DNA of 64,000 bases from Pseudomonas sp. MM223. Lineage in GTDB: Bacteria > Pseudomonadota > Gammaproteobacteria > Pseudomonadales > Pseudomonadaceae. Made by a program: the position numbers and the translations under genes. Under the pieces are notes generated by a model. The model was given only the letters and a program-made list of their open reading frames with translations. It had not been told where the DNA came from and ran no database searches. The stretch covers positions 5,635,001 through 5,699,000 of the forward strand of contig OX352322.1 of the NCBI GenBank assembly GCA_947090765.1, given 5' to 3'. Shown here in pieces: positions 40,854 to 49,102 of the stretch (positions are counted from its first letter, which is position 1; every line of letters begins with the position of its first letter).

Positions 40854-41318
40854 ATGATCATCGGTGCCTTCCTCATCCTCACCTGGCTGGTACTGCTGCT
40901 GCGCTACCCGGCCAAGGCCTTGCCGATCTCGCTGGCCGCCGTGTGTGGCCTGGGCCTGGTGGCCCTGTTCGTTGCCTGGCAGGAAAACCGCGAAGCCTCG
41001 CAACTGGCCCGCCTGGACCTGCGCCTTGTGTATGCCCCCGAACACTGCCCAGCCGACCGTGCGTTGCAGGTACACATGAAAAACGGCAACAAGGCCCCGC
41101 TGACCGAACTGCGCTGGCGAGTGGCGGCGTACGCGCCGGGCGACACCGTGAACCTGGCCGAAAGCACCTACAATGCCCCGCGCTATCGAGGGCCGGGCGA
41201 TTTGCAGCCGGGGGCCGAGTGGAAGGACTGCCTGCCATTGCCACCTCTGCGCTCCGGGTACCGGCCACAGACCCTGGAGTTTCGCGCCGAGCACCTGCAA
41301 GGTACATTCGCCAATTGA
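40854..41318 (+). CDS. Small membrane protein, function unknown (154 aa)
   Basis: I do not recognise a named family. Two hydrophobic helices at the N-terminus (about 3-16 and 23-43, broken by RYPAKAL) are followed by a soluble domain of about 105 residues with one Cys pair (EHCPAD, WKDCLP). The latter (RLDLRLVYAPEHCPADRALQVHMKNG) resembles a beta-rich periplasmic or cytoplasmic domain. It is placed after algA but separated by REP units, so it is probably not part of the alginate operon. GC content matches the surroundings. Confidence 0.8.
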   Translation: MIIGAFLILTWLVLLLRYPAKALPISLAAVCGLGLVALFVAWQENREASQLARLDLRLVYAPEHCPADRALQVHMKNGNKAPLTELRWRVAAYAPGDTVNLAESTYNAPRYRGPGDLQPGAEWKDCLPLPPLRSGYRPQTLEFRAEHLQGTFAN

Positions 41319-41332
41319 TGCTTTGCCTGCAC

Positions 41333-41427
41333 CGGCCCTATCGCCGGCAAGCCAGCGCCCACAAGTACCCGCAGTTTTACAGGCCTGTGCAGTACCTGTG
41401 GGAGCTGGCTTGCCGGCGATAGCGCCA
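41333..41427. repeat. Inverted REP pair
   Basis: CCGGCCCTATCGCCGGCAAGCC...CACA faces TGTGGGAGCTGGCTTGCCGGC, of the AGCTGGCTTGCCGGC subtype. Confidence 0.86.
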
Positions 41428-41468
41428 GTGCAGACTACACACCTTCAACCTTCATCAAAGGCCTCCAT

Positions 41469-42281
41469 ATGCCCACCGTCCTGATCACCGGTTGTTCCAG
41501 CGGCATCGGCCGCGCCCTCGCCGACGCCTTTCGCGATGCGGGTCACCACGTCTGGGCCACTGCTCGCAAGGCAGAGGATGTTGAAGTGCTGCACGCCGCC
41601 GGCTTCACCGCCCGGCAACTGGATGTGAACGACAGCGACGCCCTGGTGCGCCTGGCCGAAGAACTCGAAACCCTCGATATCCTGATCAACAACGCCGGCT
41701 ACGGCGCCATGGGCCCGCTGCTGGACGGCGGCGTGGATGCCCTGCGCCAACAGTTCGAAACCAACGTGTTTGCCGTGGTGGGCGTAACCCGCGCGCTGTT
41801 CCCGTTGCTGCGCCGCTCACAAGGAACGGTGGTGAACATTGGCAGCGTTTCCGGCGTACTGGTCACACCGTTCGCTGGCGCCTACTGCGCCTCGAAAGCC
41901 GCCGTGCATACGTTGAGCGATGCCTTGCGCCTGGAGTTGGCACCGTTCGGTGTGCAGGTGATGGAAGTGCAGCCGGGGGCGATTGCCACGCAGTTCGCCA
42001 ACAATGCCCAGCGCCAGGCCGAGCAGGTACTGGCGGCGGACTCGCCATGGTGGCCGTTGCGTGAACATGTGCAGGCGCGGGCGCGGGCTTCGCAGGACAG
42101 GCCGACGTCGGCGGCGGTGTTTGCCCAGGGGGTGTTGGCGGCAGTCGGCAAGTCGCCGGTGCCGGCGGTGGTGCGATTGGGCAATGGCAGCACGGCGTTG
42201 CCGTTGATGGCCCGGTTGCTGCCACGGCGGTTGCTGGATTGGGCGTTGCGCAAGCGCTTTGGGCTGCTGCGCCCGCTTTGA
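41469..42281 (+). CDS. Short-chain dehydrogenase/reductase
   Basis: A 270-residue classical SDR. The cofactor motif is TGCSSGIG (residues 7-14). The structural NNAG is at about 75-78, and the catalytic Ser and YCASK (Tyr, Lys) follow in the right order. The cofactor is likely NADP(H), given the TARK segment after beta-strand 2. The substrate is unknown. It is a single gene between two REP pairs. Confidence 0.9.
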   Translation: MPTVLITGCSSGIGRALADAFRDAGHHVWATARKAEDVEVLHAAGFTARQLDVNDSDALVRLAEELETLDILINNAGYGAMGPLLDGGVDALRQQFETNVFAVVGVTRALFPLLRRSQGTVVNIGSVSGVLVTPFAGAYCASKAAVHTLSDALRLELAPFGVQVMEVQPGAIATQFANNAQRQAEQVLAADSPWWPLREHVQARARASQDRPTSAAVFAQGVLAAVGKSPVPAVVRLGNGSTALPLMARLLPRRLLDWALRKRFGLLRPL

Positions 42282-42298
42282 TTTTTCTTTTGCCAGTA

Positions 42299-42407
42299 CC
42301 GGCCCTATCGCCGGCAAGCCAGCTCCCACAGGTATTGCGCCGGACCTGAGAACTACGCTGTACCTGTGGGAGCTGGCTTGCCGGCGATAGGGCCGCAAGG
42401 CGGCCCC
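42299..42407. repeat. Inverted REP pair between the SDR gene and the efflux operon
   Basis: CCGGCCCTATCGCCGGCAAGCC...TCCCACAGG faces CCTGTGGGAGCTGGCTTGCC...GATAGGGCC. It lies between convergent genes. Confidence 0.88.
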
Positions 42408-42412
42408 CGCCT

Positions 42413-43865
42413 TCAGGCTTTTTTTGCCGGCTGCTCGTCAAACGCCTGCCAGCCACCACCCAGGGCCTTGTACAGCCCCACCAACGCCTGCGACACCGCC
42501 GCCGGGCTCGTCGATCCACTGCTCTTCGCTGGCCAGCAATGCCCCCTGCACGGTCAGCACATTGAGAAAGTCCACGGCCCCTTCCACATACTGGCGCTGG
42601 GCAGTTTCCAAGGCGATGCGGTTCTGCCGCACAGCCTCGGCCAAGTGGTCACGGCGCAACTGGTTGGCATTGTAAAGGCGCAGTACATCGTCAATTTCAT
42701 GCCAGGCCCCCAGCACTACCTTGCGGTAGTTCAACGCCGCTTCCTGCTGCTGCGCCTCGCGCAGTTCCAGGGTGCCCTTGAGCCGGCCGCCCTCGAAGAT
42801 CGGCAGCGACAGCTGCGGCCCGAAGGCAAACCGGCGCGAATCCCAGCCACCGAAATCAGACAGCTGCATGGCCTGGAAACCGACACTGCCCGACAGCCGG
42901 ATGCTCGGGTAGAAATCCGCCTTGGCCACGCCGATGCTGGCGGTGGCGGCATGCAGGCGGGCTTCGGCCTGGCGGATATCAGGGCGGCGCTCGGCCAGTT
43001 CGGACGGCACGCCGATGGCAAACTTCTGCTGCGGCGCGGGCAGTTCGCCGCCCTGCAGCAGTTCCGCCTGCAAGCTGCGCGGCGGCTCGGCGGCAAGCAG
43101 GCTGAGGGCGTTGATCAGGTCATCTCGCCGGGCTTCCAGGCTTGGCAGTCGCGACTCGATCGAAGCAACCTGGGCGCTGGCCTGGGCCACATCCAGGCGT
43201 GTGGCGACGCCTTCGGCCTGGCGATTTTCAGACAGCTTCAGGCTGTGCCGGGCAACCTTCAGGTTGTCCTGCGTTACATCAATCGTGTGCTGCACCGCGC
43301 GCAGCTGGATGTAGTTGCCGGCAGTTTCCGACAGCAAGGCCAGCAATACCCCGCGGCGGTCGTTCTCGGCCACCTCGACGGTAGCGTCGGCCGCCTCGAC
43401 CTGGCGACGCACGCGCCCCCAAAGGTCTAGCTCCCAGCCGGCCACCAGGTCGCCTTGCCAAAGGTTGTACGCCTCTTTGCCCGCCTTGCCAGACGGATCG
43501 CTCAGGCCTTCGGCGCTGTTGCGGGCGCGGCTGTAGCCGGCGTTCACATCCACCGACGGCACTTCATCGGCGGCCACGCTGCTGCGCAGGGCGCGGCTTT
43601 GCAGCAGCCGGGCGCTGGCCATTTGCAGGTCGAGGTTGCGTTCGGCAACACGCTGGATCAAGGCGCTCAACCGGGCATCATGAAAAGTTTCCCACCAGCG
43701 CAGTTCCAGCGGTTCGGCCTGTGGCTGGCTGGCCGCCGCCTCGCCTTGCAGCGGCGTCCACTGTTGCGGTGCCTGGCTGTCAGGGCGCAGGAAGTCCGGA
43801 CCCATGGTGCAGCCAGCCATCAATACCGCCAGCAGCAACGGGCTCAAGCGTAATGCCGGTTTCAT
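42413..43865 (-). pseudogene. Outer-membrane efflux lipoprotein (OprM/NodT type), frameshifted near its end
   Basis: RND/MFS-type outer membrane factor; about 483 residues if repaired. The signal peptide ends in the lipobox MAGC (LLLAVLMAGCTMGPDF), and two coiled-coil OEP repeats follow. The frame is good to EEQWIDE; then, if one C is removed from GAGCCCGG (42502-42509, coding strand), it goes on PAAVSQALVGLYKALGGGWQ and ends at 42413. As written, it runs into an 18-residue odd tail. It is the last gene of the MFS-HlyD-OMF operon; the start overlaps the HlyD gene stop by 4 bp (ATGA). It shares the GAGC+C junction type with alg44, algG and ghrB. Confidence 0.88.
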
Positions 43866-44923
43866 CGTGCGCTCACCTCTTTGCCGTCCAGCTTGTCGCC
43901 ACGGGTATCGATGGTCGCCTCCACCGACATACCCACCCGCAGGCGGCTGAGCAGTGGCTGGCCATCATCGAACACGATCTTTACCGGGATGCGCTGCACC
44001 ACCTTGGTGAAGTTGCCAGTGGCGTTGTCCGGTTTGACCGCGGCAAACGTGACGCCGGTGGCCGGGGCGATGCTCTCTACATGGCCTTGTAGCTTCTCGC
44101 CGGAGAAGGTGTCGACGCTGATGCTCACTGGCTGGCCAGGCTGCACATGGGTCAGCTGGGTTTCCTGGAAGTTGCCGACCACATAGGCCTGTTGCAACGG
44201 CACCACAGAGAGCAGGCGGGCACCCGGGTTGACGTAGGCACCGACGCGCAAGGCGCGCTCACCAACCATGCCGTCGACCGGTGCAGTGATGCGGGTATAG
44301 GACAGATCCAGCTGGGCCTTTTCCAGGCCTGCTTCGGCGCGTTTCAGCTGGCCATCGGCGCTGGCCACCTGGGCCGTGAGAATGTCCACCTGCTTGCGCG
44401 CCGCCACTAACGCTGCCTGGGCATTTGCCAGGCGGGCGCGTGCCTGGTCTACACCGCTGCGCGCTTGTTGAGCGTTCTGCACGGTACCGGCGCCCTGCTC
44501 GGCCAGGCGGCTGTAGCGGTTGACTTCATGATCGGCGAACGCCGCTTCGGCCTGGGCCGCTTTGACAGCGGCTTCGGCCTGGGCAATCAGGGCAGCCTGG
44601 CGCTCCAGGGTGGCGCGGGCATCGGCGCTTTGCGCCTGGGCCACCAGCAACTGCGCTTGCGCGGCGTCCAGGGCGGCCTGGTAATCGCGGGGGTCGATGG
44701 TCGCCAGCAACTGGCCAGCCGTGACCTGCTGGTTATCCTCCACCAGTACTTCCTTGATAAAGCCGGCCACTTTGGGCGCGACCACGGTGTAGTCGGCGAT
44801 CACATAGGCGTCATTGGTACTCTGGCGGTGGTCGCTGCCAAACAGCCAGGGGCCGAGGATCCCGGCCAGGACGGCCACGGCCAGCACCGAGCCGATGAAC
44901 AGGGTTTTGCGGTTGTTGGTCAT
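43862..44923 (-). CDS. Membrane fusion protein of an MFS efflux system (EmrA-like)
   Basis: A 353-residue HlyD-family adaptor with one N-terminal membrane helix (LFIGSVLAVAVLAGILGPWLF). A biotinyl-lipoyl half (VVAPKVAGFIKEVLVEDNQQV), a long coiled-coil hairpin (about 75-200, Ala/Gln/Glu-rich) and a beta-barrel domain follow. It links the MFS pump to the OMF lipoprotein across the periplasm. The ATG at 44923 (MTNNRK) is preferred; an ATG at 44944 is also in frame but has no ribosome site. Confidence 0.92.
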   Translation of the reverse strand: MTNNRKTLFIGSVLAVAVLAGILGPWLFGSDHRQSTNDAYVIADYTVVAPKVAGFIKEVLVEDNQQVTAGQLLATIDPRDYQAALDAAQAQLLVAQAQSADARATLERQAALIAQAEAAVKAAQAEAAFADHEVNRYSRLAEQGAGTVQNAQQARSGVDQARARLANAQAALVAARKQVDILTAQVASADGQLKRAEAGLEKAQLDLSYTRITAPVDGMVGERALRVGAYVNPGARLLSVVPLQQAYVVGNFQETQLTHVQPGQPVSISVDTFSGEKLQGHVESIAPATGVTFAAVKPDNATGNFTKVVQRIPVKIVFDDGQPLLSRLRVGMSVEATIDTRGDKLDGKEVSAR

Positions 44924-44951
44924 TTCAGTAGTTCTCGAATTCATCCAGGGT

Positions 44952-46493
44952 TCAGGCCACCGCACGCGGCGGATAGACCCGGGTAGGCACGAAAGGAATC
45001 AGGCAGATCAGGGCCACGGCAATGCAGGCCATGACGAGGTAAAGGTCGGCGGAGGTGAGGACCAACGCCTGGTCATGGATGCGCTTGGCCAGGCCAGCAG
45101 CGCGGTCATCGACCAGCGGGGCGTTACCCAGGCTGTCCACCAGGTGGTTGGAATGGAAGTGCCGGCGCAGGGTACCCAAGGCATCCAGCAAGCCACCGGC
45201 AATTACTGCGGCCAGGCCTTTCACGGTGTTGAACCAGCTGGAGGCGAACGGGCCTTCCTGTGGGGTCATGCCGTTGGTGGAGAGCATCAGCAGCGGCAGT
45301 ACCGCCATCGGCTGGCCAAACACTTGCAGCAGGTAAAACGGGTAAAAGTCGCCACGGATCCACTCGCTGGTCATCAGGCTGCTGCCAACACAGGACACCG
45401 CCAGCATCGCCAGGCCGGTACCCAGCACCCAGCGGCAGTCCACCGCACGGATGTTGCACAGCGCCGCCGTCAGCGGCAGGGCGATCAGCTGCGGCATGGC
45501 CACCAGCATCATCAGCGGGCTGGTTTGCGCCGGGCGGTAGCCCTGGATCTGCGCCAGGTAGGCCGAGGGGATGCTGCCCACACCCGACAGCACGATCAGC
45601 ACACCGGCCAGGGTCACCAGCGCAAAACTCAGGTTGCGCCGCTGCAGCATGCGCAACTGGAAGAACGGCAGCGGTTCGGACCACTCGTTGTACATGAACA
45701 GCACCAGCAACAGCAGACCACCGCCCAGCAGCCAGCAGATCAGCGGCGAATCGAACCAGCCCCAGCGGTCGCCCAGCGACAGCCCCAGCACGATACAACT
45801 GATGGCCGGCAGGCCGAGCAGCACGCCGCGCCAGTCGAACTGCTTGAAGCGCTCCAGGCGCAGCGGGTCCTGCGGCAGGCCCCAGCCTACGCAGAACATG
45901 GCCAACGCCGACGGCAGGATGATCTGCCAGAACGCCCACTGCCAGCCGACGTACTCGGTCCACAGCCCCGCCAGGGGCGTGCCAAGGTTGGGGCCGAAGG
46001 TGGCGGTCAGGGCATAACAGGCCAGGCCATATACCTTGATACCCGGTGGCAGGAAGCGCAGGGCCACGCTCATCAGCATCGGTGGCAAGGCACCCGAGGC
46101 AAAGCCCTGCAGCACGCGCAGCAGCATCAGGCTGTGCAGGTTGGGGGCGAACGGTTGCAGCAGGCCGAGCACGGCGAACAACGCGATGGCGCTCATGGTG
46201 AAGCGCCGCAGCGAAAAGGTGGTGGCCAGCCACGGCGCAAAAGCCATGGCCGAGACCGAGGCGGCGCTGTACACCGCCAGCAGCCAGGCACCTTCGTCGG
46301 CACCGATGCCCATGGCACCGCGGATATCGGCGAGGGAAATCTTGGTGACCGACTCGTTGAGGCCTGCACACAGCACGGCCAGCAACACACCGAACAGCCC
46401 GACCACCACCTGCAGGCCAAACGCCGTCTGCGCAGGCGCGGCCGGCGCGGGGGCGGCGGCCAGCGCCGCAGAGGGCGCGGTCAGGGAACTCAT
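44952..46493 (-). CDS. MFS drug-efflux transporter (EmrB/QacA, DHA2 family)
   Basis: A 513-residue polytopic protein with about 14 hydrophobic helices. The motif C region and LFAVLGLLQPF near helix 4 and the DHA2-type length fit the EmrB group of H+-driven exporters, which work with an EmrA-like adaptor and an OMF. The N-terminal Ala-rich stretch (AAAPAPAAPAQTAFG) is cytoplasmic. It is the first structural gene of the operon, 115 bp after the lysR stop; a palindrome of lysR-operator type lies in that gap. Confidence 0.92.
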   Translation of the reverse strand: MSSLTAPSAALAAAPAPAAPAQTAFGLQVVVGLFGVLLAVLCAGLNESVTKISLADIRGAMGIGADEGAWLLAVYSAASVSAMAFAPWLATTFSLRRFTMSAIALFAVLGLLQPFAPNLHSLMLLRVLQGFASGALPPMLMSVALRFLPPGIKVYGLACYALTATFGPNLGTPLAGLWTEYVGWQWAFWQIILPSALAMFCVGWGLPQDPLRLERFKQFDWRGVLLGLPAISCIVLGLSLGDRWGWFDSPLICWLLGGGLLLLVLFMYNEWSEPLPFFQLRMLQRRNLSFALVTLAGVLIVLSGVGSIPSAYLAQIQGYRPAQTSPLMMLVAMPQLIALPLTAALCNIRAVDCRWVLGTGLAMLAVSCVGSSLMTSEWIRGDFYPFYLLQVFGQPMAVLPLLMLSTNGMTPQEGPFASSWFNTVKGLAAVIAGGLLDALGTLRRHFHSNHLVDSLGNAPLVDDRAAGLAKRIHDQALVLTSADLYLVMACIAVALICLIPFVPTRVYPPRAVA

Positions 46494-46581
46494 GGGAATA
46501 CATCTCCAGCAACAATTTCAGGGCTGGGACAAGTTTAAGAAGGTCGAATGCTGACGAAAACTGACTTGTTGGTAGTTCTAT

Positions 46582-46598
46582 ATTGCGTCAGACGCAAT
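46582..46598. promoter_or_regulatory. 17-bp palindrome, candidate LysR operator (copy 1)
   Basis: ATTGCGTCAGACGCAAT: perfect 8-bp arms around a central A, holding the LysR-type T-N11-A core. It lies in the lysR-MFS gap, about 97 bp before the MFS start. Confidence 0.65.
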
Positions 46599-46607
46599 CG
46601 ATAGCAA

Positions 46608-47515
46608 TCACGGATCAATGCGGCCACACGCTTTCAGCGTCTGGCGCAACCAACGGTGCGCGGGGTCGTTGTCGAAACGCGGGTGCCACGCCTGCATCAC
46701 ATTGACCTTCTCCAGCGGTACCGGGATCTCGAACGAGCGCAATGGCAGCTTCAGCCGCTGCACACTGTTGAGGATATTGGCGGGTATCGGCAGGATCAGG
46801 TCCGAGTCCGGTAGCGAGAACATCGCCGAGTGGAAGCTGGTGGTGATCAGGGCCACGCGCCGCTCCACCTTGTGGTTGGCCAACGCCACATCGATCGGCC
46901 CATTGGCGCGGCCGCGTCGCGATACGCTGATTTGCGGGTAGGCGGCAAAACGCTCAGGGGTGATCGGGGCGTCGAAGATCGGGTGCCCCACACGTGCCAG
47001 GCCCACGAAGTAGGTGTTGAACAGGCTCTGCACCTTGATTTCCGGGCCCAGCTCAACCGCCGAGCTTCGATGATCAGGTCGATATGCCCGTTACGCAGCA
47101 CCGCATCATCGTCACCACTGCCCTCCGGGACAAATCGCAACACCGTCCGCGGCGCCTGGGCCAGCATCATGCGCAGCAACTGGGCGCCGTACAGGGCAAT
47201 GAACAGATCATTGGTGCGGATGTTGAAGGCACGGTCCAGGTTGACCAGGTCGACATCGTCGCGGCTGCGGAATACCTGCCCGGCCTGCTCTACCAGCCCA
47301 TGCACCTGTTCGCGCAAGGCCAACGCACGCGGCGTCGGCACCAGGCCACGGCCGGCGCGTACCAGGATCGGGTCGCCCAAGGCATCACGGATACGCCCCA
47401 AGGTCCGGCTCATCGCTGCCGGGCTCAGGTTCATGCGCTGCGCCGCGCCCACCACGCTGCCCTCGTCGAGCAGGGCATCGAGGGCGACGAGCAGGTTCAT
47501 GTCCGGGAGTTGCAT
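46608..47515 (-). pseudogene. LysR-family regulator of the MFS efflux operon, frameshifted in this sequence
   Basis: About 302 residues if repaired. The N-terminal helix-turn-helix (MQLPDMNLLVALDALLDEGSVVGAAQRMNLSPAAMSRTLGR) and half of the effector domain are in one frame up to GHIDLIIEA. The rest (ELGPEIKVQSLFNTYFVGLARVGHPIFDAP to the end) is in another. The break lies in GAAGCTCGGCGGTTGAGC (47052-47069, coding strand minus). Either one base is missing or two are extra; dropping TC gives EAAVELGPE. It lies directly upstream of the MFS-HlyD-OMF operon and probably controls it. Confidence 0.85.
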
Positions 47516-47565
47516 GGCCGTTTTCCGTTACAGCTGTGGGAAACGCGATGGTAGCAGGTTGCTGG

Positions 47566-47582
47566 ATTGCATCAGACGCAAT
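47566..47582. promoter_or_regulatory. 17-bp palindrome, candidate LysR operator (copy 2)
   Basis: ATTGCATCAGACGCAAT, differing from the copy at 46582 by one base. It is centred 59 bp before the lysR start codon, the usual place for autoregulation by a LysR protein. Confidence 0.65.
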
Positions 47583-47646
47583 GCGCTCTTGCGTGGTGGG
47601 GCATTTATTCACTGGGCATGTTCGGCCATAAATGAAGCATTGCCAG

Positions 47647-47680
47647 GCCCGGCCTCTTCGCGGGCACGCCCGCGAAAGGG
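47647..47680. repeat. REP unit
   Basis: CCCGGCCTCTTCGCGGGCAC followed by GCCCGCGAAAGGG: single REP unit between lysR and the universal stress gene. Confidence 0.75.
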
Positions 47681-47724
47681 TCGACCCTGCAGATACATCA
47701 GCCAGCCATTGCCAAGGATCCCCA

Positions 47725-48171
47725 ATGCCCAGCCCCGTCCTGATCGCCATCGACGCCTCCCCCGCTTCCAGCGCCCTGCTCACCCTCGCCCGCCGCTACT
47801 GCCGCCCTAACGACCACCAACTGCACGTGCTGCTGGCCATCGATTCAACCTTCGCCGTCCACGACCAACCCGCGCCCTACACCGCCGAGGAACTGGAAGA
47901 ATACCCCGCTGCCTGCGAAGAACAGCAGCATGCCGACCACGCCGTAGCCGAAGCCGTGCGCGCATTGCAGCAAGCCGGCTTCACCTGCCAGGGCTGCATG
48001 GTCGCGGGGCAACCGGTCGAGGTGATCGTGGCCAAGGCGCAAGAGTTGAAATGCGAGCTGATCATCATGGGCCACCGCCACCTGTCGCGGCTGGGGCGGA
48101 TGTTGGACCCGTCGATCAGCGCGAAGGTGATTGATCGGGTGGAGGTGCCTGTCTTGGTGGGGTCTGCCTGA
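47725..48171 (+). CDS. Universal stress protein (UspA family)
   Basis: A 148-residue single-domain Usp. The N-terminal VLIAIDASPASSALLTLARR and the nucleotide-binding loop IIMGHRHLSRLGRMLDPSISAKVIDRVEVPVLV (GHRH-x9-S) are characteristic of ATP-binding members. The ATG at 47725 follows AAGGAT. It acts in the cytoplasm; the stress signal is unknown. Directly downstream lies the prlF-yhaV operator. Confidence 0.93.
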   Translation: MPSPVLIAIDASPASSALLTLARRYCRPNDHQLHVLLAIDSTFAVHDQPAPYTAEELEEYPAACEEQQHADHAVAEAVRALQQAGFTCQGCMVAGQPVEVIVAKAQELKCELIIMGHRHLSRLGRMLDPSISAKVIDRVEVPVLVGSA

Positions 48172-48184
48172 CCGCTCATCACTG

Positions 48185-48227
48185 AGGTAATGCACTGCAT
48201 TGACCTGGCAATGCAGTCGCATTACCT
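48185..48227. promoter_or_regulatory. Long inverted repeat, likely PrlF-YhaV operator
   Basis: AGGTAATGCACTGCATTG and its inverted copy CAATGCAGTcGCATTACCT, apart from one extra C in the right arm, are separated by ACCTGG. It lies 36 bp before prlF, where an antitoxin-toxin complex would block its own promoter. Confidence 0.7.
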
Positions 48228-48262
48228 TGGATCGTATCGTTGTAACCCACAGGACATTACCA

Positions 48263-48589
48263 ATGGCTGCCACCTTCGACGTCGAGTCCACGCTGACCGA
48301 TCGCTATCAGACCACAGTGCCCGAAACGGTGCGGCGCGCCTTGGGCTTGAAAAAACGTGACAAGATCCATTACTCGATTCGCCCTGACGGTGGGGTGATA
48401 CTCACCCGCGCAGAGGCAACCGAGGACGATCCGGTGCTGGGAAAATTTCTGGATTTCCTGGCACACGACATCGCTACCAATCCTCAACGGCTGCAGGTTG
48501 TCGATGCAGGCCTCATCGCTCGTCTCGACAAGCTGGTCGGCGACGCGGAGGTCGACCTGGATCAACCTCTGTCGGCGGATGATGAATGA
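48263..48589 (+). CDS. prlF: Type II antitoxin PrlF (SohA, AbrB-fold)
   Basis: A 108-residue antitoxin. The N-terminal swapped-hairpin AbrB/MazE-type DNA-binding domain reads ESTLTDRYQTTVPETVRRALGLKKRDKI; the C-terminal part (ATEDDPVLGKFLDFLAHDIA) is the PrlF-specific region that neutralises the toxin. The ATG at 48263 with AGGA upstream; the stop overlaps the yhaV ATG by 4 bp (ATGA), the normal coupling for this pair. Confidence 0.92.
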   Translation: MAATFDVESTLTDRYQTTVPETVRRALGLKKRDKIHYSIRPDGGVILTRAEATEDDPVLGKFLDFLAHDIATNPQRLQVVDAGLIARLDKLVGDAEVDLDQPLSADDE

Positions 48590-49053
48590 GTGATGCGAGC
48601 AGGAAGCCTCTGGTTATTCATGGATGGACTGTAATTGCCCACCCGCTGTTCCTGGCCAAACTGGACGCGCTCAGCGCTCAAGTGCAGGCTCAGATGCACA
48701 AGGACCCAACGGGTTACACGAGCAGAAATGCCTATAAAAGGCTGGCGGCCATCAAGCGACTGGCCTTCGATGTTATCCCTCAAGACCCGACCAAACCGGA
48801 ATACCGGCAGGGGGCCACACTGGGTGGTGACCACAAGCACTGGTTCAGGGCAAAGTTCTTCCAGCAGTACCGGTTGTTCTTTCGCTACCACACCCCCAGC
48901 AGGATCATTGTGCTGGCCTGGGTCAATGACGAGTCGAGCAAGCGGGCCTACGAAAGTAGCGACGATGCTTACAAGGTCTTTCAGAAGATGTTGCATACCG
49001 GCCACCCGCCGGACGATTGGGAGCAGCTACTGCGAGAAGCTGCAGCCGAATGA
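48586..49053 (+). CDS. yhaV: Type II toxin YhaV (RelE-like RNase)
   Basis: A 155-residue ribosome-dependent mRNA interferase family member. VIHGWTVIAHPLFLAKLDAL, AIKRLAFDVIPQDPTKPEYRQG, HKHWFRAKFFQQYRLFFRYH and IVLAWVNDESSKRAYE are hallmark blocks; the basic and aromatic residues of the third include candidate catalytic sites. It is neutralised by PrlF. A short REP remnant follows the stop. Confidence 0.94.
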   Translation: MSDASRKPLVIHGWTVIAHPLFLAKLDALSAQVQAQMHKDPTGYTSRNAYKRLAAIKRLAFDVIPQDPTKPEYRQGATLGGDHKHWFRAKFFQQYRLFFRYHTPSRIIVLAWVNDESSKRAYESSDDAYKVFQKMLHTGHPPDDWEQLLREAAAE

Positions 49054-49102
49054 GCCGACTGGCTCCCACAGATGATGTGTGAGACCGGGATGGTTCCGAG
49101 GG

